DNA of 64,000 nucleotides from Promethearchaeati archaeon (GCA_013166775.1 JABLTJ010000003.1:124001-188000); one strand, 5' to 3'; shown: positions 27,897 to 37,942, counted from the first letter of the stretch. Notes: a model not told the origin generated them from the letters alone. Made by a program: numbers and translations.

Positions 27897-28481
27897 CTAG
27901 TTGTATGCTTCCTTGTTTTCTTCCCACCATTCTATCCAATCTTTTCTAAGTTTATCTCTATTGTTTTTTGAAACTCCACCAACAAAACTCCAGAAAGGAT
28001 CATCAAAGATTCGACGCAAAAGAACAATTTGTCCAGTATGCCCCATAAAATGCAAAGTGATTCGTTGCATCATGTGCTTCAAATTTTCATTATTGTCTGG
28101 GATTTTAATTCTGTGAAAATCTTCATCAGTTAGAATTTTGAGTTTTCCAAAGAATTCTTCAGAGATAGATAAATAAATATCGATCAAATCATTAAAAGAA
28201 AATGGAAATTGTTCTATTTCGTCTTTTGAAACTCCATAAGCGTGATACTTCCGTTGTTTATCTGTTAGCTTTCTTTCTTTACTAAACACTGAAAGATATA
28301 AATCCATATGAGATATACAATGACCAATTATCCAAGCAATATGATTAACATCATCATGAAATTGTTGAGTAACTATCTCGGATTTGATTCCTTTGAAAGA
28401 TTGAAGAAAATTGATTTCAGCAATCTCAAATGTTTCAATTAACACTTCTTTTGAGCTCAATATTTTATTTGCTGCTACCAT
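27897..28481 (-). CDS. DinB-like metal-binding protein
   Basis: The 194-residue, helix-rich protein has the DinB-superfamily pattern: a His in the second helix (HIAWIIGHCISHMD, around 47-60) and a paired HFMGHTGQI near residue 147, spaced as the metal ligands of DinB/YfiT-type bundles. Such proteins bind a divalent metal and include bacillithiol or mycothiol S-transferases. The archaeal function is not known. It is convergent with the SagB-type gene. Confidence 0.68.
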   Translation of the reverse strand: MVAANKILSSKEVLIETFEIAEINFLQSFKGIKSEIVTQQFHDDVNHIAWIIGHCISHMDLYLSVFSKERKLTDKQRKYHAYGVSKDEIEQFPFSFNDLIDIYLSISEEFFGKLKILTDEDFHRIKIPDNNENLKHMMQRITLHFMGHTGQIVLLRRIFDDPFWSFVGGVSKNNRDKLRKDWIEWWEENKEAYN

Positions 28482-28614
28482 AGTAAATCGACCTTAAGAT
28501 TAAGCTGTTCAGGGAATTAAAAACATTATGCGATTCTGAAACAGTCTATTACTACGTAACACTTATTTAATCTGATACTTTATCAATTAGTTAGAATAAT
28601 GATAAGTGGTTTCA

Positions 28615-29571
28615 ATGAATAAGAGAAATATTTGTATTATAAGCACCAGTATTCTATTTCTGCTAGTACTGGTTAACATTCCTGCATTAAATGCTGTAAC
28701 CTATGAAAGAGGTTGGAAAGTTGGTACTGCAATGGAGTACTCTTGGGAAGGTATAGAACGGGATTCTGTTGAAGCAACTAATGACACGACTTATGTGATT
28801 TATGAATTCAAGATGCAAGCCCTGGTGAGAATAAATATTACAGAGATAGATGAATTAAACAAAGAGGTTACAGAAGTCCAAACTGTAGTTGGAGGTTATT
28901 CAGGTGAATCTGTTAAGGATTTCGACGCAGATTATATAAGCAATGAGTTAGCTAGCAGTCTATTTGATTTCTACTATTACTGGGATTATAACTTCAATCG
29001 AGCAATATTAACATCTTTTAGTATTGGTTTGTATGGCTTTTTACCCAACTTTCTGGAACCGGATTGGACAACATTCAATGAAAATTTCGTTACAATTATA
29101 GATGAAAATCAAACAATCGCAGCAATTGATACAGGTTATGAGATTCAATATATCTATCTAAGTGACTTTCTAGAAAAAGTCTCATTTCTCATAAATGGAA
29201 AAGAAAATCTTATTGAAGCTAAGAATTCTTTTACTTCAGATACTTCAAAATGGATTTTTGTGTTCGAAGTATCAGAATATATCTTAGACCGTGATTACAA
29301 TTATGATGAAGATATTTATGAGTATTTTGAATATGATAAGTATGAAGTGAAATTTGAACTGGAATATACTAAAGGTGGTATACTAACTGAAATGAGAATT
29401 AGTAGTTATTCTTCAATCACAAAGGATAATGTAAAACATATTTATGAAGAATATTATTCGTTTGTAGAAGGGGACAAAGGAACATCTTCGATAAGTTACA
29501 ATTTGCTTTCAGCACTTGTTGTGTTAGTCTTACTACCTGTACTATTACATTTCAAACGAAAAAAGAACTGA
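28615..29571 (+). CDS. Secreted membrane-anchored protein, unknown function
   Basis: The product (about 318 residues from ATG 28615; a GTG lies at 28606) has a signal segment (about 5-25), an extracellular body rich in Tyr, Asp and Glu, and a C-terminal helix (about 292-312) with the tail HFKRKKN. This topology (signal, ectodomain, C-terminal anchor) recurs in several genes of the window. No domain is recognised. The ectodomain seems beta-rich, with many alternating hydrophobic and acidic residues. Function unknown. Confidence 0.65.
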   Translation: MNKRNICIISTSILFLLVLVNIPALNAVTYERGWKVGTAMEYSWEGIERDSVEATNDTTYVIYEFKMQALVRINITEIDELNKEVTEVQTVVGGYSGESVKDFDADYISNELASSLFDFYYYWDYNFNRAILTSFSIGLYGFLPNFLEPDWTTFNENFVTIIDENQTIAAIDTGYEIQYIYLSDFLEKVSFLINGKENLIEAKNSFTSDTSKWIFVFEVSEYILDRDYNYDEDIYEYFEYDKYEVKFELEYTKGGILTEMRISSYSSITKDNVKHIYEEYYSFVEGDKGTSSISYNLLSALVVLVLLPVLLHFKRKKN

Positions 29572-29590
29572 GATGATAGAATTTCCTCTT

Positions 29591-30760
29591 CTACTTCTCT
29601 TTTTCGAATTCTTCTTTTGCTTTTGCTAGAAGCTCTGGTTTTGTAAAAACATCCAATGCAGTCATTGCAAGAGCTTTCGCAGCTACTACCATCCTATTCT
29701 GACCAAATTCAGATATTGATGCGGCTGTAAAATCCTTTGAATGACCATTGATTTCAGTTTCACTTATACCAATGTAAGGGTGAATTGTTGGAACTTCATG
29801 ACTTACATTACCAATATCACTTGATCCTAAACCGCTTCCTGGAGGAATTGGTCGTATTGGAATCTCTAGCGTTTTTAGATTTTCAAGAAAAGCTTCACCA
29901 AGGGTTCGATTGACATTTCTTGATCTATATGAGTGCCCCATTCTTTCAAATTTAAGTTTCGCACCTGTACTCAGAGCTGCACCTTTAGCACATTTTTCCA
30001 CCTTGTTTACGAGTTCTTGACAATAATTATCATCCAAAGCTCTCACATAGAATGAAGCTGATGCATAATCTGGGACTATGTTTGGTTTAACTCCTCCATG
30101 ACTTATAATCCCATGAATTCTTGCATCACTAGGGATATGTTGTCTAAGAGCACTTATAGAGTTGAAGGTTTGAATAACTGCATCCAATGCATTGATGCCT
30201 TTTTCTGGTTGAGAAGAAGCATGAGCTGATTTACCAAAAAATTCCATTTTAACCTCTACTATCGCAAGTCCACCTCTCCCAACCATATTGTAAATTGAAG
30301 AAGGATGAAACATCATCGCAGCGTCTACATTCTTAAAGAGACCTGCATTAATCATATAGATTTTTCCTCCTCCTCCTTCTTCAGCAGGTGTTCCCATAAA
30401 GATAAGTTTACCAGGAATCTCAGATTTTAGTGATCCGATAGCTAAACTCGCTCCAAGTGCAGCGGTAGCAATCAAATTATGACCACAAGCATGGCCTATT
30501 TCAGGGAGAGCGTCATATTCTGCTAGAATAGCTACAACAGGACCTTCACTCTCTTTAGGATGTACAGCAAGAATAGCAGTATCCAAATCCGCAACACCTA
30601 ATTCGACCTTAAATTCAGCTTTTTTGAGCTCATCAGCTAACAGTTTGGATGCTTTAAACTCTTCGAAACCTAATTCAGGATTTTCATGTATCTCTTTACT
30701 GATTCTAAAAAGGTAATCTTTATTCTCATCTATAAAAGAACAAACTTTATCTTTTGACAT
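29591..30760 (-). CDS. M20 family amidohydrolase (M20D, aminoacylase/AbgB-like)
   Basis: The 389-residue protein shows the M20D motifs: EYDALPEIGHACGHN (about 81-95; Cys and His as metal ligands), TPAEEGGGGK with the catalytic Glu, HASSQPEKG in the dimerisation domain and a late GSSDIGNV loop. The closest relatives hydrolyse N-acyl amino acids, p-aminobenzoyl-glutamate or dipeptides. It is cytosolic, as no signal is present. It is convergent with the secreted protein and divergent from the M28 peptidase, and begins a run of four peptidase-type genes. Confidence 0.88.
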   Translation of the reverse strand: MSKDKVCSFIDENKDYLFRISKEIHENPELGFEEFKASKLLADELKKAEFKVELGVADLDTAILAVHPKESEGPVVAILAEYDALPEIGHACGHNLIATAALGASLAIGSLKSEIPGKLIFMGTPAEEGGGGKIYMINAGLFKNVDAAMMFHPSSIYNMVGRGGLAIVEVKMEFFGKSAHASSQPEKGINALDAVIQTFNSISALRQHIPSDARIHGIISHGGVKPNIVPDYASASFYVRALDDNYCQELVNKVEKCAKGAALSTGAKLKFERMGHSYRSRNVNRTLGEAFLENLKTLEIPIRPIPPGSGLGSSDIGNVSHEVPTIHPYIGISETEINGHSKDFTAASISEFGQNRMVVAAKALAMTALDVFTKPELLAKAKEEFEKEK

Positions 30761-30886
30761 AAAATTTCACATCTACTGAAAAGAATAACATCCTATCTCT
30801 ATAAAACAATTTCTAAGTCTATTAAGACGAAGTGCATGTTTTTTTCTTGGAAACATTAATAACTATTCAGCTTTTCTGAATCAATA

Positions 30887-31954
30887 ATGGGAAAACTCAG
30901 CTTAATCTCTAATGAAATTTATACAATTTTGATATTAGCTCTGGTTTTAGGTTTGGATTTTCCTTTAACATCTGCGAATTTATTTACTCTTGATTTTAAT
31001 GAGACAAATGCCTACAATCATATTTCAACTCAATTAGATTTTGGTTTTAGGGTTCCAGGAACAGCTTCACATAATAATTGTGCTGATTGGATAGGTGGCC
31101 AAATAGGAATCTACACAGATGAGGTAATGATTCATGATTATTCGATTCAGATTGGAGAACAACCGAGTTATTTCTGCCAAGATATTTTGGGAAAACTAAA
31201 TACTGAAAAAAACAAAATTGTTATACTTGGAGCACACTGGGATTCAAGAAATGTTGCTGAGAAAGACACTTACAATCAAAGTCAACCGATACCTGGTGCA
31301 AATGATGGTGGATCAGGAGTAGCAGTTCTAATCGAATTAGCTAGAGTTCTGTCTCTTTACAAAGATAATCTGGATTGTCAAATCTGGTTCCTCTTCATAG
31401 ATGCAGAAGATCAAGGTTATTCCCGGGGGATGTATGGGTTAGAATACTGGGATTGGAGTGAAGGCTCAAGAGTATTTGTAGATGATATAGATGAATTCTA
31501 TGATTCAAGCGCAGAAAACTTCGATAGTTTCATATTGCTTGATATGGTAGGTGGCTCAAATTTACAGTTTATTAGAGAAGCAAATTCGGATTCAAACTTG
31601 CATAATAGAATATTTAGGGAGGGTCAAAAGCTGGGATATAGTAGTGCATTTCCTGAAAATCCAACTGTTATGTCAATTATAGACGACCATATTGCTTTCA
31701 AGGATTTCGGGATGCCTGTTATTGATTTGATAATCGATTTTGTAAATGGAGAGTGGGAATACCACCATACTCATTCCGATAATTTGGAAAACATAGATCC
31801 TGAGAGTTTGAAGATAACAGGTCAGACAGTAGAATCATATATGAAGAATTTCTACACTGTAGGTTTTCCCGTCTGGGCGTATTTTGTTATCATCTTAGGT
31901 TCAATAATCCTTGTAATCATTCCTATAGTACTTCTTTTCAGAAAAAGACGATAA
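30887..31954 (+). CDS. M28 family peptidase / glutaminyl cyclase-like, secreted and membrane-anchored
   Basis: The 355-residue protein has an N-terminal signal segment (about 8-30) and an M28 zinc domain. Ligands and catalytic residues are visible as His117 and Asp119 in GAHWDS, Asp140 in GANDGGSG, Glu174 with Asp175 in DAEDQG, Asp219 in LLDMVGG and a His in HTHSDN. A C-terminal helix (about 328-349) with the tail FRKRR anchors it. The sequence leans toward the glutaminyl-peptide cyclase subgroup. The active domain would face outside. Whether it is an aminopeptidase or a cyclase needs biochemical data. Confidence 0.83.
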   Translation: MGKLSLISNEIYTILILALVLGLDFPLTSANLFTLDFNETNAYNHISTQLDFGFRVPGTASHNNCADWIGGQIGIYTDEVMIHDYSIQIGEQPSYFCQDILGKLNTEKNKIVILGAHWDSRNVAEKDTYNQSQPIPGANDGGSGVAVLIELARVLSLYKDNLDCQIWFLFIDAEDQGYSRGMYGLEYWDWSEGSRVFVDDIDEFYDSSAENFDSFILLDMVGGSNLQFIREANSDSNLHNRIFREGQKLGYSSAFPENPTVMSIIDDHIAFKDFGMPVIDLIIDFVNGEWEYHHTHSDNLENIDPESLKITGQTVESYMKNFYTVGFPVWAYFVIILGSIILVIIPIVLLFRKRR

Positions 31955-32012
31955 AAACCTCTTAATTTTTCGTCCATTCAAAATAACTTTTAAACTCAAT
32001 ACAAATCTTTGA

Positions 32013-33839
32013 TTGATTAATTTGACAAAGGAAATTACAATAGAAAAATTAGCTTCTATTCCAACCATTATGTTTGTAAAACCAAATAAAGATAAAGATG
32101 AATTTGGTTTCTACTGGAATAAAACAAAAAGACAAGAATTCTATACTCTTAAACCGGAAACATTGGAATACAAGCAGATAACTGACGGTCACCTTCCTAA
32201 AGCTATTAGAGCAGGTTATGTGTGGCTAAATGATAAAAAACACATTACCTATACAAAAGATAAAGATGGTGATGAACAACATAATTTGTATCTTTTTAAC
32301 CTAGAAACTAAGGAAAGTGTTCAATTAACAGATACTCCAAAAGCTCAGGAAATTCCTATTACTGTAAGCCCTGAAGGAAATAACTTGCTCTTTCTTTCTA
32401 CTCGACATGGTCAGTTGAATCATTTCATTTTGAACATTGATACAAAGGAAGTCAAGCAATTAACTGCTCATGAAAAACCTACTTGGGGAGATGCAGTATG
32501 GAGCAAAGATGATTGGATATATTATAATTACAACGATTCCTACAGCATTAAGAATTCAGATGTCTGGGCAATACGAAGTGATGGAAGTGACATTAAGAAA
32601 CTCTTCAGCGTATCAAATCAATCAAATGATGAAGTTTTCTCTGTAAATAAAGATGGAACATTGTTAGCTGTATCTAGCGATTCTATTGGTATTGATCAAG
32701 CTGGTGTATTTAATACTAAAACTTTGGAAACAAAATGGTTTGGTAAAGGAAAGTATGAAGAAAGGGCAGTACAATTTTCACAAGATGGTAAGAAATTGCT
32801 TGTTAGCCGCAATCTTGAGGCAGAAGTTAAAACTATTATTTATGATATTGAGACAGGAATTGCCAAGGAAATTGATGCTGAAGGCTATACAAGTAATATA
32901 GGATTCTGTTTAAAGGACAAATACTTGCTTTACACAAGAACAAGTCCAAAAACTCCAATGATTTTCGTTAGATATGATTTAGAAAAGGACATAGAAGAAA
33001 TAATTATTCCTCCTCAGACAGAATTCACTGAAGAAGATTTCTATGATGTAGAATATGTCAAATATCCAACTTTCGATGGACTAGAAATAGCTGCTTGTTT
33101 AGGGAAACCAAAACTTGAACCAGGTAAAAAATATCCAGCTCTAGTAAACGTACATGGAGGTCCAACCAGTCAATATTACAGAAACTTCAACATCTTTACT
33201 CAGGTCTTTGCTCATAATGGTTTTGTAATTCTCCAACCAAATATCAGAGGTAGTACCGGTTATGGTAAGGAATTTATGGAGTTAAACCTAAAGGATTGGG
33301 GTGGAGGTGATGCTAAAGATATAATCTGGGGTAAAAAATATCTAGAGTCACTTGATTATGTTGATCCTGAAAGAATTGGTGTTTTTGGCGGATCATATGG
33401 TGGATTCTCTACTTTTATACAATTGACAAAATATGCTGATGCAGGATGGAAAGCAGGTTCAGCTTGGATTGGTATTTCTCATCTCAAGAAGATGTTTGAT
33501 AAATCACTACCCCATTTCAAATATCTCTTAATTCAACATCTGGGTACTTATGATGAGAATAAAGAACTTTGGGAAGATCGTTCTGCATTGAATCATATTG
33601 AAAACATAAGTGCCCCTATCCAAATCATTCATGGAGTTCATGATCCAAGATGCCCAATAGAAGAAAGCAGGCAATTCAGAGATAAACTCGTTGAAATGGA
33701 TTGGAAAGAAGGAAAAGAAGGGGACAAAACTTACGAATACTTAGAATTCGAAGATGAAGGTCATGGTGCATTTTCTGACATCCCAATGAGAATCAGAACT
33801 ACCAAACTCTTCATTGACTTCTTTCAGAGAAGGCTTTAA
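32013..33839 (+). CDS. S9 family peptidase (acylaminoacyl/prolyl oligopeptidase-like)
   Basis: The 608-residue protein has an N-terminal beta-propeller (about 30-340, with repeated blade patterns such as VSPEGNNLLFLS) and a C-terminal alpha/beta-hydrolase domain. The catalytic triad is Ser461 in GGSYGG, Asp544 in HGVHD and His584 in DEGHG. Family members cleave short peptides or remove acylated N-terminal residues in the cytoplasm. The start is TTG at 32013 (another TTG at 32022), about 20-27 nt after a TTTTAAA box. No signal peptide is present. Confidence 0.9.
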   Translation: MINLTKEITIEKLASIPTIMFVKPNKDKDEFGFYWNKTKRQEFYTLKPETLEYKQITDGHLPKAIRAGYVWLNDKKHITYTKDKDGDEQHNLYLFNLETKESVQLTDTPKAQEIPITVSPEGNNLLFLSTRHGQLNHFILNIDTKEVKQLTAHEKPTWGDAVWSKDDWIYYNYNDSYSIKNSDVWAIRSDGSDIKKLFSVSNQSNDEVFSVNKDGTLLAVSSDSIGIDQAGVFNTKTLETKWFGKGKYEERAVQFSQDGKKLLVSRNLEAEVKTIIYDIETGIAKEIDAEGYTSNIGFCLKDKYLLYTRTSPKTPMIFVRYDLEKDIEEIIIPPQTEFTEEDFYDVEYVKYPTFDGLEIAACLGKPKLEPGKKYPALVNVHGGPTSQYYRNFNIFTQVFAHNGFVILQPNIRGSTGYGKEFMELNLKDWGGGDAKDIIWGKKYLESLDYVDPERIGVFGGSYGGFSTFIQLTKYADAGWKAGSAWIGISHLKKMFDKSLPHFKYLLIQHLGTYDENKELWEDRSALNHIENISAPIQIIHGVHDPRCPIEESRQFRDKLVEMDWKEGKEGDKTYEYLEFEDEGHGAFSDIPMRIRTTKLFIDFFQRRL

Positions 33840-33857
33840 AGCCTGCTCCTTTTTATT

Positions 33858-35333
33858 CTATTTTTTCAAATATCTGTAAGCTATTAGTAGGTAAAGTTTA
33901 GTTATATCTCTAAAGGTTTTAATTTCAGCATATTCATTTGCAGTATGTGCATTTCTTCCACCTGGACCAAGAATGAATATATCTTTCATTCCTGCTTCTC
34001 TCATGTTCCCACCATCACTAAAACCTGTCATAAAACCAAATATTGGACTAGTCTCATAAAGTGCTGTAAAAGCATTCTGCATTAGTTTTCCAAATTCAGA
34101 GTTAGGATCTGAAGCTGAACCTTCACCAACAGTTAGAATTGATATTGTTATATCGACTGGTTCATCTTTAAATTTCTGAATAGAATGTTGAAGGTTTGTG
34201 TATCCCTCTGGAATCTCAATACGATAGTTAAGTTTGGTACAATACTTTACTATTGCATCAAAAACTTGTTGAGTAGACAAACCAGGCATTGCTCGAAAAT
34301 CTACTTCTAATTCACAAGTATCAGGAATAACGTTAGTCTTTACTCCAGCTTTTATCTGATTGAAGCTGAAAGTTGTATTGTAGAGTATTTTTCCTCTCTT
34401 TGTCTTGTCCTTGTCAAGTGGGCTTTTCTCTCCTGTATATGCCACAATCTTTCTGTAATCAGCGAAACTTACCCTTGATAAAAGCATCTTGATTTGTTGC
34501 CATTTAGTAACTGGAGCTTTTCGTTTGGGAAATTTCAAATTGCGTTTTGCTTTGCTCATGAATCTTACTGCTTTGTTTAGAGCACTGCTTTTAATTTTAG
34601 GCCATGACCCGTGTCCAGCTACTCCGTGAAAGATAAATTTCATCCAATGAGGACCTTTTTCTCCCAAACTTATACCTGGACTAGTTAAAGGAACTCTTAC
34701 TGTAGGTTCGGAAACAATAGTTGCATCTGCATTCACTACATCGAGATGATTTTTTACCATAAAAGCTGAGCCATAAGCACCATGCGTCTCCTCATCTGGA
34801 GTAAACCACATTTGTAATTTACCTTTGATTTTTACTTCAGAATCTTTAAGCAGCTTCATTGCAATCATCTGACAAGCTATTCCTGCTTTCATATCTACAG
34901 ATCCACGACCATACAGCTTACCTTCTTTAATTACTCCTCCTAAGGGGGGAGTATCTTCATCCCATTTGTCAGGATTGAAAGGGACAATATCTAGATGACC
35001 ATTAAACTGGAGAGTTTTACCTGGATCTTCTCCTTCGTATGATGCAATTAAATTGTAATAGAACTCATTTTTCTTATTACTGAAGAAAGGAGCTTTAAAG
35101 AGTTCAGTTTTGAATCCCGCATTATCCATGTAATTTTTTGTAAAATCAAAAATCTTGTTTATGTTATGATACTGGAATTCAGAATAGTTGAGTGAATTTA
35201 TTTTTACTAACTCTTGCAAGAGCTCAGCAATTTCTTCTTCTTTATCATCTACTAAAGCTAGTAATTTCTTCTCCTCTGCTGTTAGAGGTATCTTTGGAGT
35301 AATTTTCTTCTCGATTATGTTTATTGCTGTCAC
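33858..35333 (-). CDS. M20 family metallopeptidase (ArgE/DapE/carnosinase-like)
   Basis: The 491-residue protein has the M20 motifs: NGHLDIVPF (His ligand), GRGSVDMKAG (bridging Asp), TPDEETHGAYG (catalytic Glu pair), an inserted dimerisation domain and a C-terminal ligand in GGRNAHTANE. The length, with an N-terminal helical extension and an insert around residues 265-310, is longer than ArgE or DapE. It may deacylate amino acids or cleave dipeptides; the substrate is not predictable. It is convergent with the S9 peptidase gene. Confidence 0.88.
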   Translation of the reverse strand: MTAINIIEKKITPKIPLTAEEKKLLALVDDKEEEIAELLQELVKINSLNYSEFQYHNINKIFDFTKNYMDNAGFKTELFKAPFFSNKKNEFYYNLIASYEGEDPGKTLQFNGHLDIVPFNPDKWDEDTPPLGGVIKEGKLYGRGSVDMKAGIACQMIAMKLLKDSEVKIKGKLQMWFTPDEETHGAYGSAFMVKNHLDVVNADATIVSEPTVRVPLTSPGISLGEKGPHWMKFIFHGVAGHGSWPKIKSSALNKAVRFMSKAKRNLKFPKRKAPVTKWQQIKMLLSRVSFADYRKIVAYTGEKSPLDKDKTKRGKILYNTTFSFNQIKAGVKTNVIPDTCELEVDFRAMPGLSTQQVFDAIVKYCTKLNYRIEIPEGYTNLQHSIQKFKDEPVDITISILTVGEGSASDPNSEFGKLMQNAFTALYETSPIFGFMTGFSDGGNMREAGMKDIFILGPGGRNAHTANEYAEIKTFRDITKLYLLIAYRYLKK

Positions 35334-35399
35334 ATTGTGAAGCTAAAAATGTTACTTATTTACTTTTCTCAATATCAGTGAGTTTTAAGCTCATTGTGT

Positions 35400-36573
35400 C
35401 TAAATAGAGCAATCACACTCTTTTGTAATTGAAAAAAGTAATTGAATATGCAATAATTCAGCTTGTATTCCATTAGAAATCAATATTGCACCCTTACCAG
35501 TTGTTGGACTACTAATCATCATACATACTGCACCCAGTACATTTGTCCTAGGAAGGACAAAAAATATGCCGTTTTTATTTTCAAATAGAATCAAACCTAA
35601 GCCCTGCACAGTAAAACCAAACATTTTGATTGGATCTAAGCAAATTCTAATGATATCATATGTTTGATTATTTTTTTTGATAAAATTTTCTCGTATTTCC
35701 CTTGATATGTTTTAATTAATTCCACAACAAACCTTGCTATACCAGAAGGAGTTGAAACTAATCCTCCATGACCAAAGACTCCTGAAATAAACCCTAAATC
35801 TGTTGCATTACCTTCGTTATCGTGATGAATATCATTCTCTTCCTTAATTCTTCAGATGGATGTTGGAAAAAACTATTTTACATCTCCAATGGAAGGAAAA
35901 TCTCTTCTCTGATATAATCGGATAAGCTGTTTCCTGTAATATCTTGTATTAATTTTTCAATTATTATATATGTTAAATTTGAGTACTGATGATTAGTTCC
36001 AGGTACAAAACAAACCTCAACGGGATCATTCAAAGTTGGTGATTCTCCTTTGAGAATTTGAATAAGAGTTGGATTTTTCCCTTTTTCACTAATGAACATT
36101 GAATCTGGTCTATTTATACCAGCTGTGTGAGTTAATAATTGTCTTAAGGTAATTTCTTTATCTTCAGTGAAGCTATTTTCTGGAATCTTCCAATCTTTAA
36201 GCTTAGTATTTACGTTTTCATCTAAATCAATCAATCCATTTGTAGCGAGTTGAAGAGCGGTAACTGCTATGATAGTTTTTGAAGTAGAACCTGCTTCAAA
36301 TAAGGTATCAAATGAGATACTCTTATCTTCTCATGGATCTACAATTCCATAGTTTTTTTCCCATTCTATCTTAGAATCGTTGATTAATGAAATACTCAAG
36401 CCTAGAACGTTATATGCTGCCAATAGATTTTGTAGGTTTGATTTTTCTTCCCAGTTAGGTGAAGGAATTCCTTCTTTAAAACTAGCTTGAGGAATAGATG
36501 ATTCAATCCTTTTAATACGTTCTTGTATCTCATCTATTTGGTTTCCGTAAATATTTGTTTGATTTTTCTTCAT
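35400..36573 (-). pseudogene. Decayed serine beta-lactamase/PBP-family hydrolase gene
   Basis: Reading leftward from 36573, the frame encodes a class C beta-lactamase-like protein but is interrupted repeatedly. A TGA at 36331-36333 follows GIVDP, and the same frame continues with the catalytic SxxK (STSK, 36277-36288), LLTHTAGI and the YSN motif. A TAA at 35878-35880 follows LPLEM. A frameshift near 35845-35855 leads into GHGGLVSTPSGIARFVVEL in another frame. A further frameshift near 35636-35650 leads into GLGLILFENKNG and the C-terminal end. Together the pieces cover about 390 codons, the normal family length. Two stops plus two frameshifts argue against a working gene. The good preservation suggests recent decay. 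Confidence 0.85.
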
Positions 36574-36673
36574 TTGAATGCTTTCATTAATGATACTCTA
36601 TGTTCAATTCTCATATGTAGATATTACTATATGCAAAATACAAAAGAGAATTTGAGTTCATCTCTTCTTAAAA

Positions 36674-37795
36674 CTACTTCTTTTTTCCTACTTCTTTAAA
36701 ACAATCTTGACAATAAATAGGTTTTCTAGCTTTTGGTTTGAAAGGAATCATTATCTCCTTTTTACATGTTCTACAAGTTGTTGTATGCATTCTTTTGTTT
36801 GTTCTGTAAGGACCTTTTCTATCACCAAATCTTTCAACAACTTCATCATTTTTGATTTGATTTTTCTCTCTTGCTGGTGTGGATTCGGTTTTTGGTTTTC
36901 TTGCTAGCTTGAATTCAGTTTTTGGTTTTTTACCTTGAAAACACTCTCTACAGTATACTGGTTTGTCTCCTGTGGGTTTGAATGGAACCTGGGTTTCTTT
37001 CTTACATTTAGAGCATATAACTGTATGGAGTTGTTTAGATCTACCATCAGTTCTAGTTCTGCTTCTATCTTCATATCTTGATGATGATCTGTTTGAAGAT
37101 CGATAATTTGGTTTAGTTCTAGATTGTCTATCTGAACTTCTTGAATCTTTATATCCATCTTGAGGTTTATGTTTCTGATAACACTCTCTACAATAGACTG
37201 GTTTAGCTCCTGTTGGTTTAAAAGGTACTTTAGTTTCTTTCTTACACTCACTGCATGTTGTAGTATGTAATTCTCTTGTTCCTCTCTCTGAGTGTTTTCT
37301 GTTTCTGTCATCATATCTCCTAGATGACCTGTCAGAAGATCGATAATTTGGTTTATCTAAAGATCTACTGGCAGAACTTCTTAGTTGTTTGAAACTCTCT
37401 GGAGGTTTATGTTTCTGATAACATTCTCTACAGTAGACTGGTTTAACTCCCGTTGGTTTGAACGGTACTTTAGTTTCCTTCTTACACTCACTACATCTTG
37501 TAGTGTGGAGTTCTCTTGTTCCTCTATCCGAATGTCTTCTGTTTCCACCGTCATATCTGTTGGATGATCTGTCAGAAGATTTGTAATCTGTTTTACTCCT
37601 AGAACGACTAGAAGGACGTTTTCTTGATCTAACTACCCCTCTATCTCTAGAACGATTGTTTGGTTTAGCACCTGATTTAAATTTGGGTTTGTCTCTTGCT
37701 ATAAAATTAGCTTTTGTCTTAGAACTTCCTCTGCTAGACATTTTTTTTGCTGATTTGAGATTTTGAGCGTTTCTTCCAGCTCTGTTATTTGACAT
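36674..37795 (-). CDS. Protein with four zinc knuckles separated by Arg/Ser-rich linkers
   Basis: The 373-residue protein has four near-identical CxxC...CxxC modules with Cys at 101/104/122/125, 181/184/202/205, 261/264/282/285 and 341/344/362/365, a strict 80-residue period. Each module has the core CxxCKKET, VPFKPTG and PVYCREC, a small zinc-binding unit seen singly in bacterial and archaeal proteins. Linkers and the N-terminus are rich in Arg, Ser, Asp and Tyr (runs such as RSSDRSS and SRSRS), so they should be disordered and RNA-binding or condensate-forming. No enzyme domain is present. The resemblance of the linkers to eukaryotic RS regions is compositional only. Confidence 0.78.
   Translation of the reverse strand: MSNNRAGRNAQNLKSAKKMSSRGSSKTKANFIARDKPKFKSGAKPNNRSRDRGVVRSRKRPSSRSRSKTDYKSSDRSSNRYDGGNRRHSDRGTRELHTTRCSECKKETKVPFKPTGVKPVYCRECYQKHKPPESFKQLRSSASRSLDKPNYRSSDRSSRRYDDRNRKHSERGTRELHTTTCSECKKETKVPFKPTGAKPVYCRECYQKHKPQDGYKDSRSSDRQSRTKPNYRSSNRSSSRYEDRSRTRTDGRSKQLHTVICSKCKKETQVPFKPTGDKPVYCRECFQGKKPKTEFKLARKPKTESTPAREKNQIKNDEVVERFGDRKGPYRTNKRMHTTTCRTCKKEIMIPFKPKARKPIYCQDCFKEVGKKK
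36698..37507 (-). repeat. Tandem 240-bp coding repeats (zinc-knuckle modules)
   Basis: Three full units and one partial unit of exactly 240 bp (80 codons) make up the central part of the zinc-knuckle gene. The DNA itself is highly similar between units, for example around 36946, 37186 and 37426, where the segment encoding YCRECY recurs. This points to tandem duplication with length kept constant. Confidence 0.8.
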
Positions 37796-37942
37796 GAGTA
37801 TTCACTTTTGTTGCAGTATATTGTATAATAGTAAATTCGAAAGATCTGTTCCAGAATTGAAAAAAGAATTCCAATCAACCTTCACACTTTAATACATATT
37901 GTTAATCCGATACTGCACTAAGCTCAAACCTTTTGCTTACTT

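Noticed and set aside
36904..37314. 136-codon minus-strand ORF inside the zinc-knuckle gene
   Set aside because: It is a shifted frame created by the repetitive coding DNA. The main frame keeps all zinc ligands in register.
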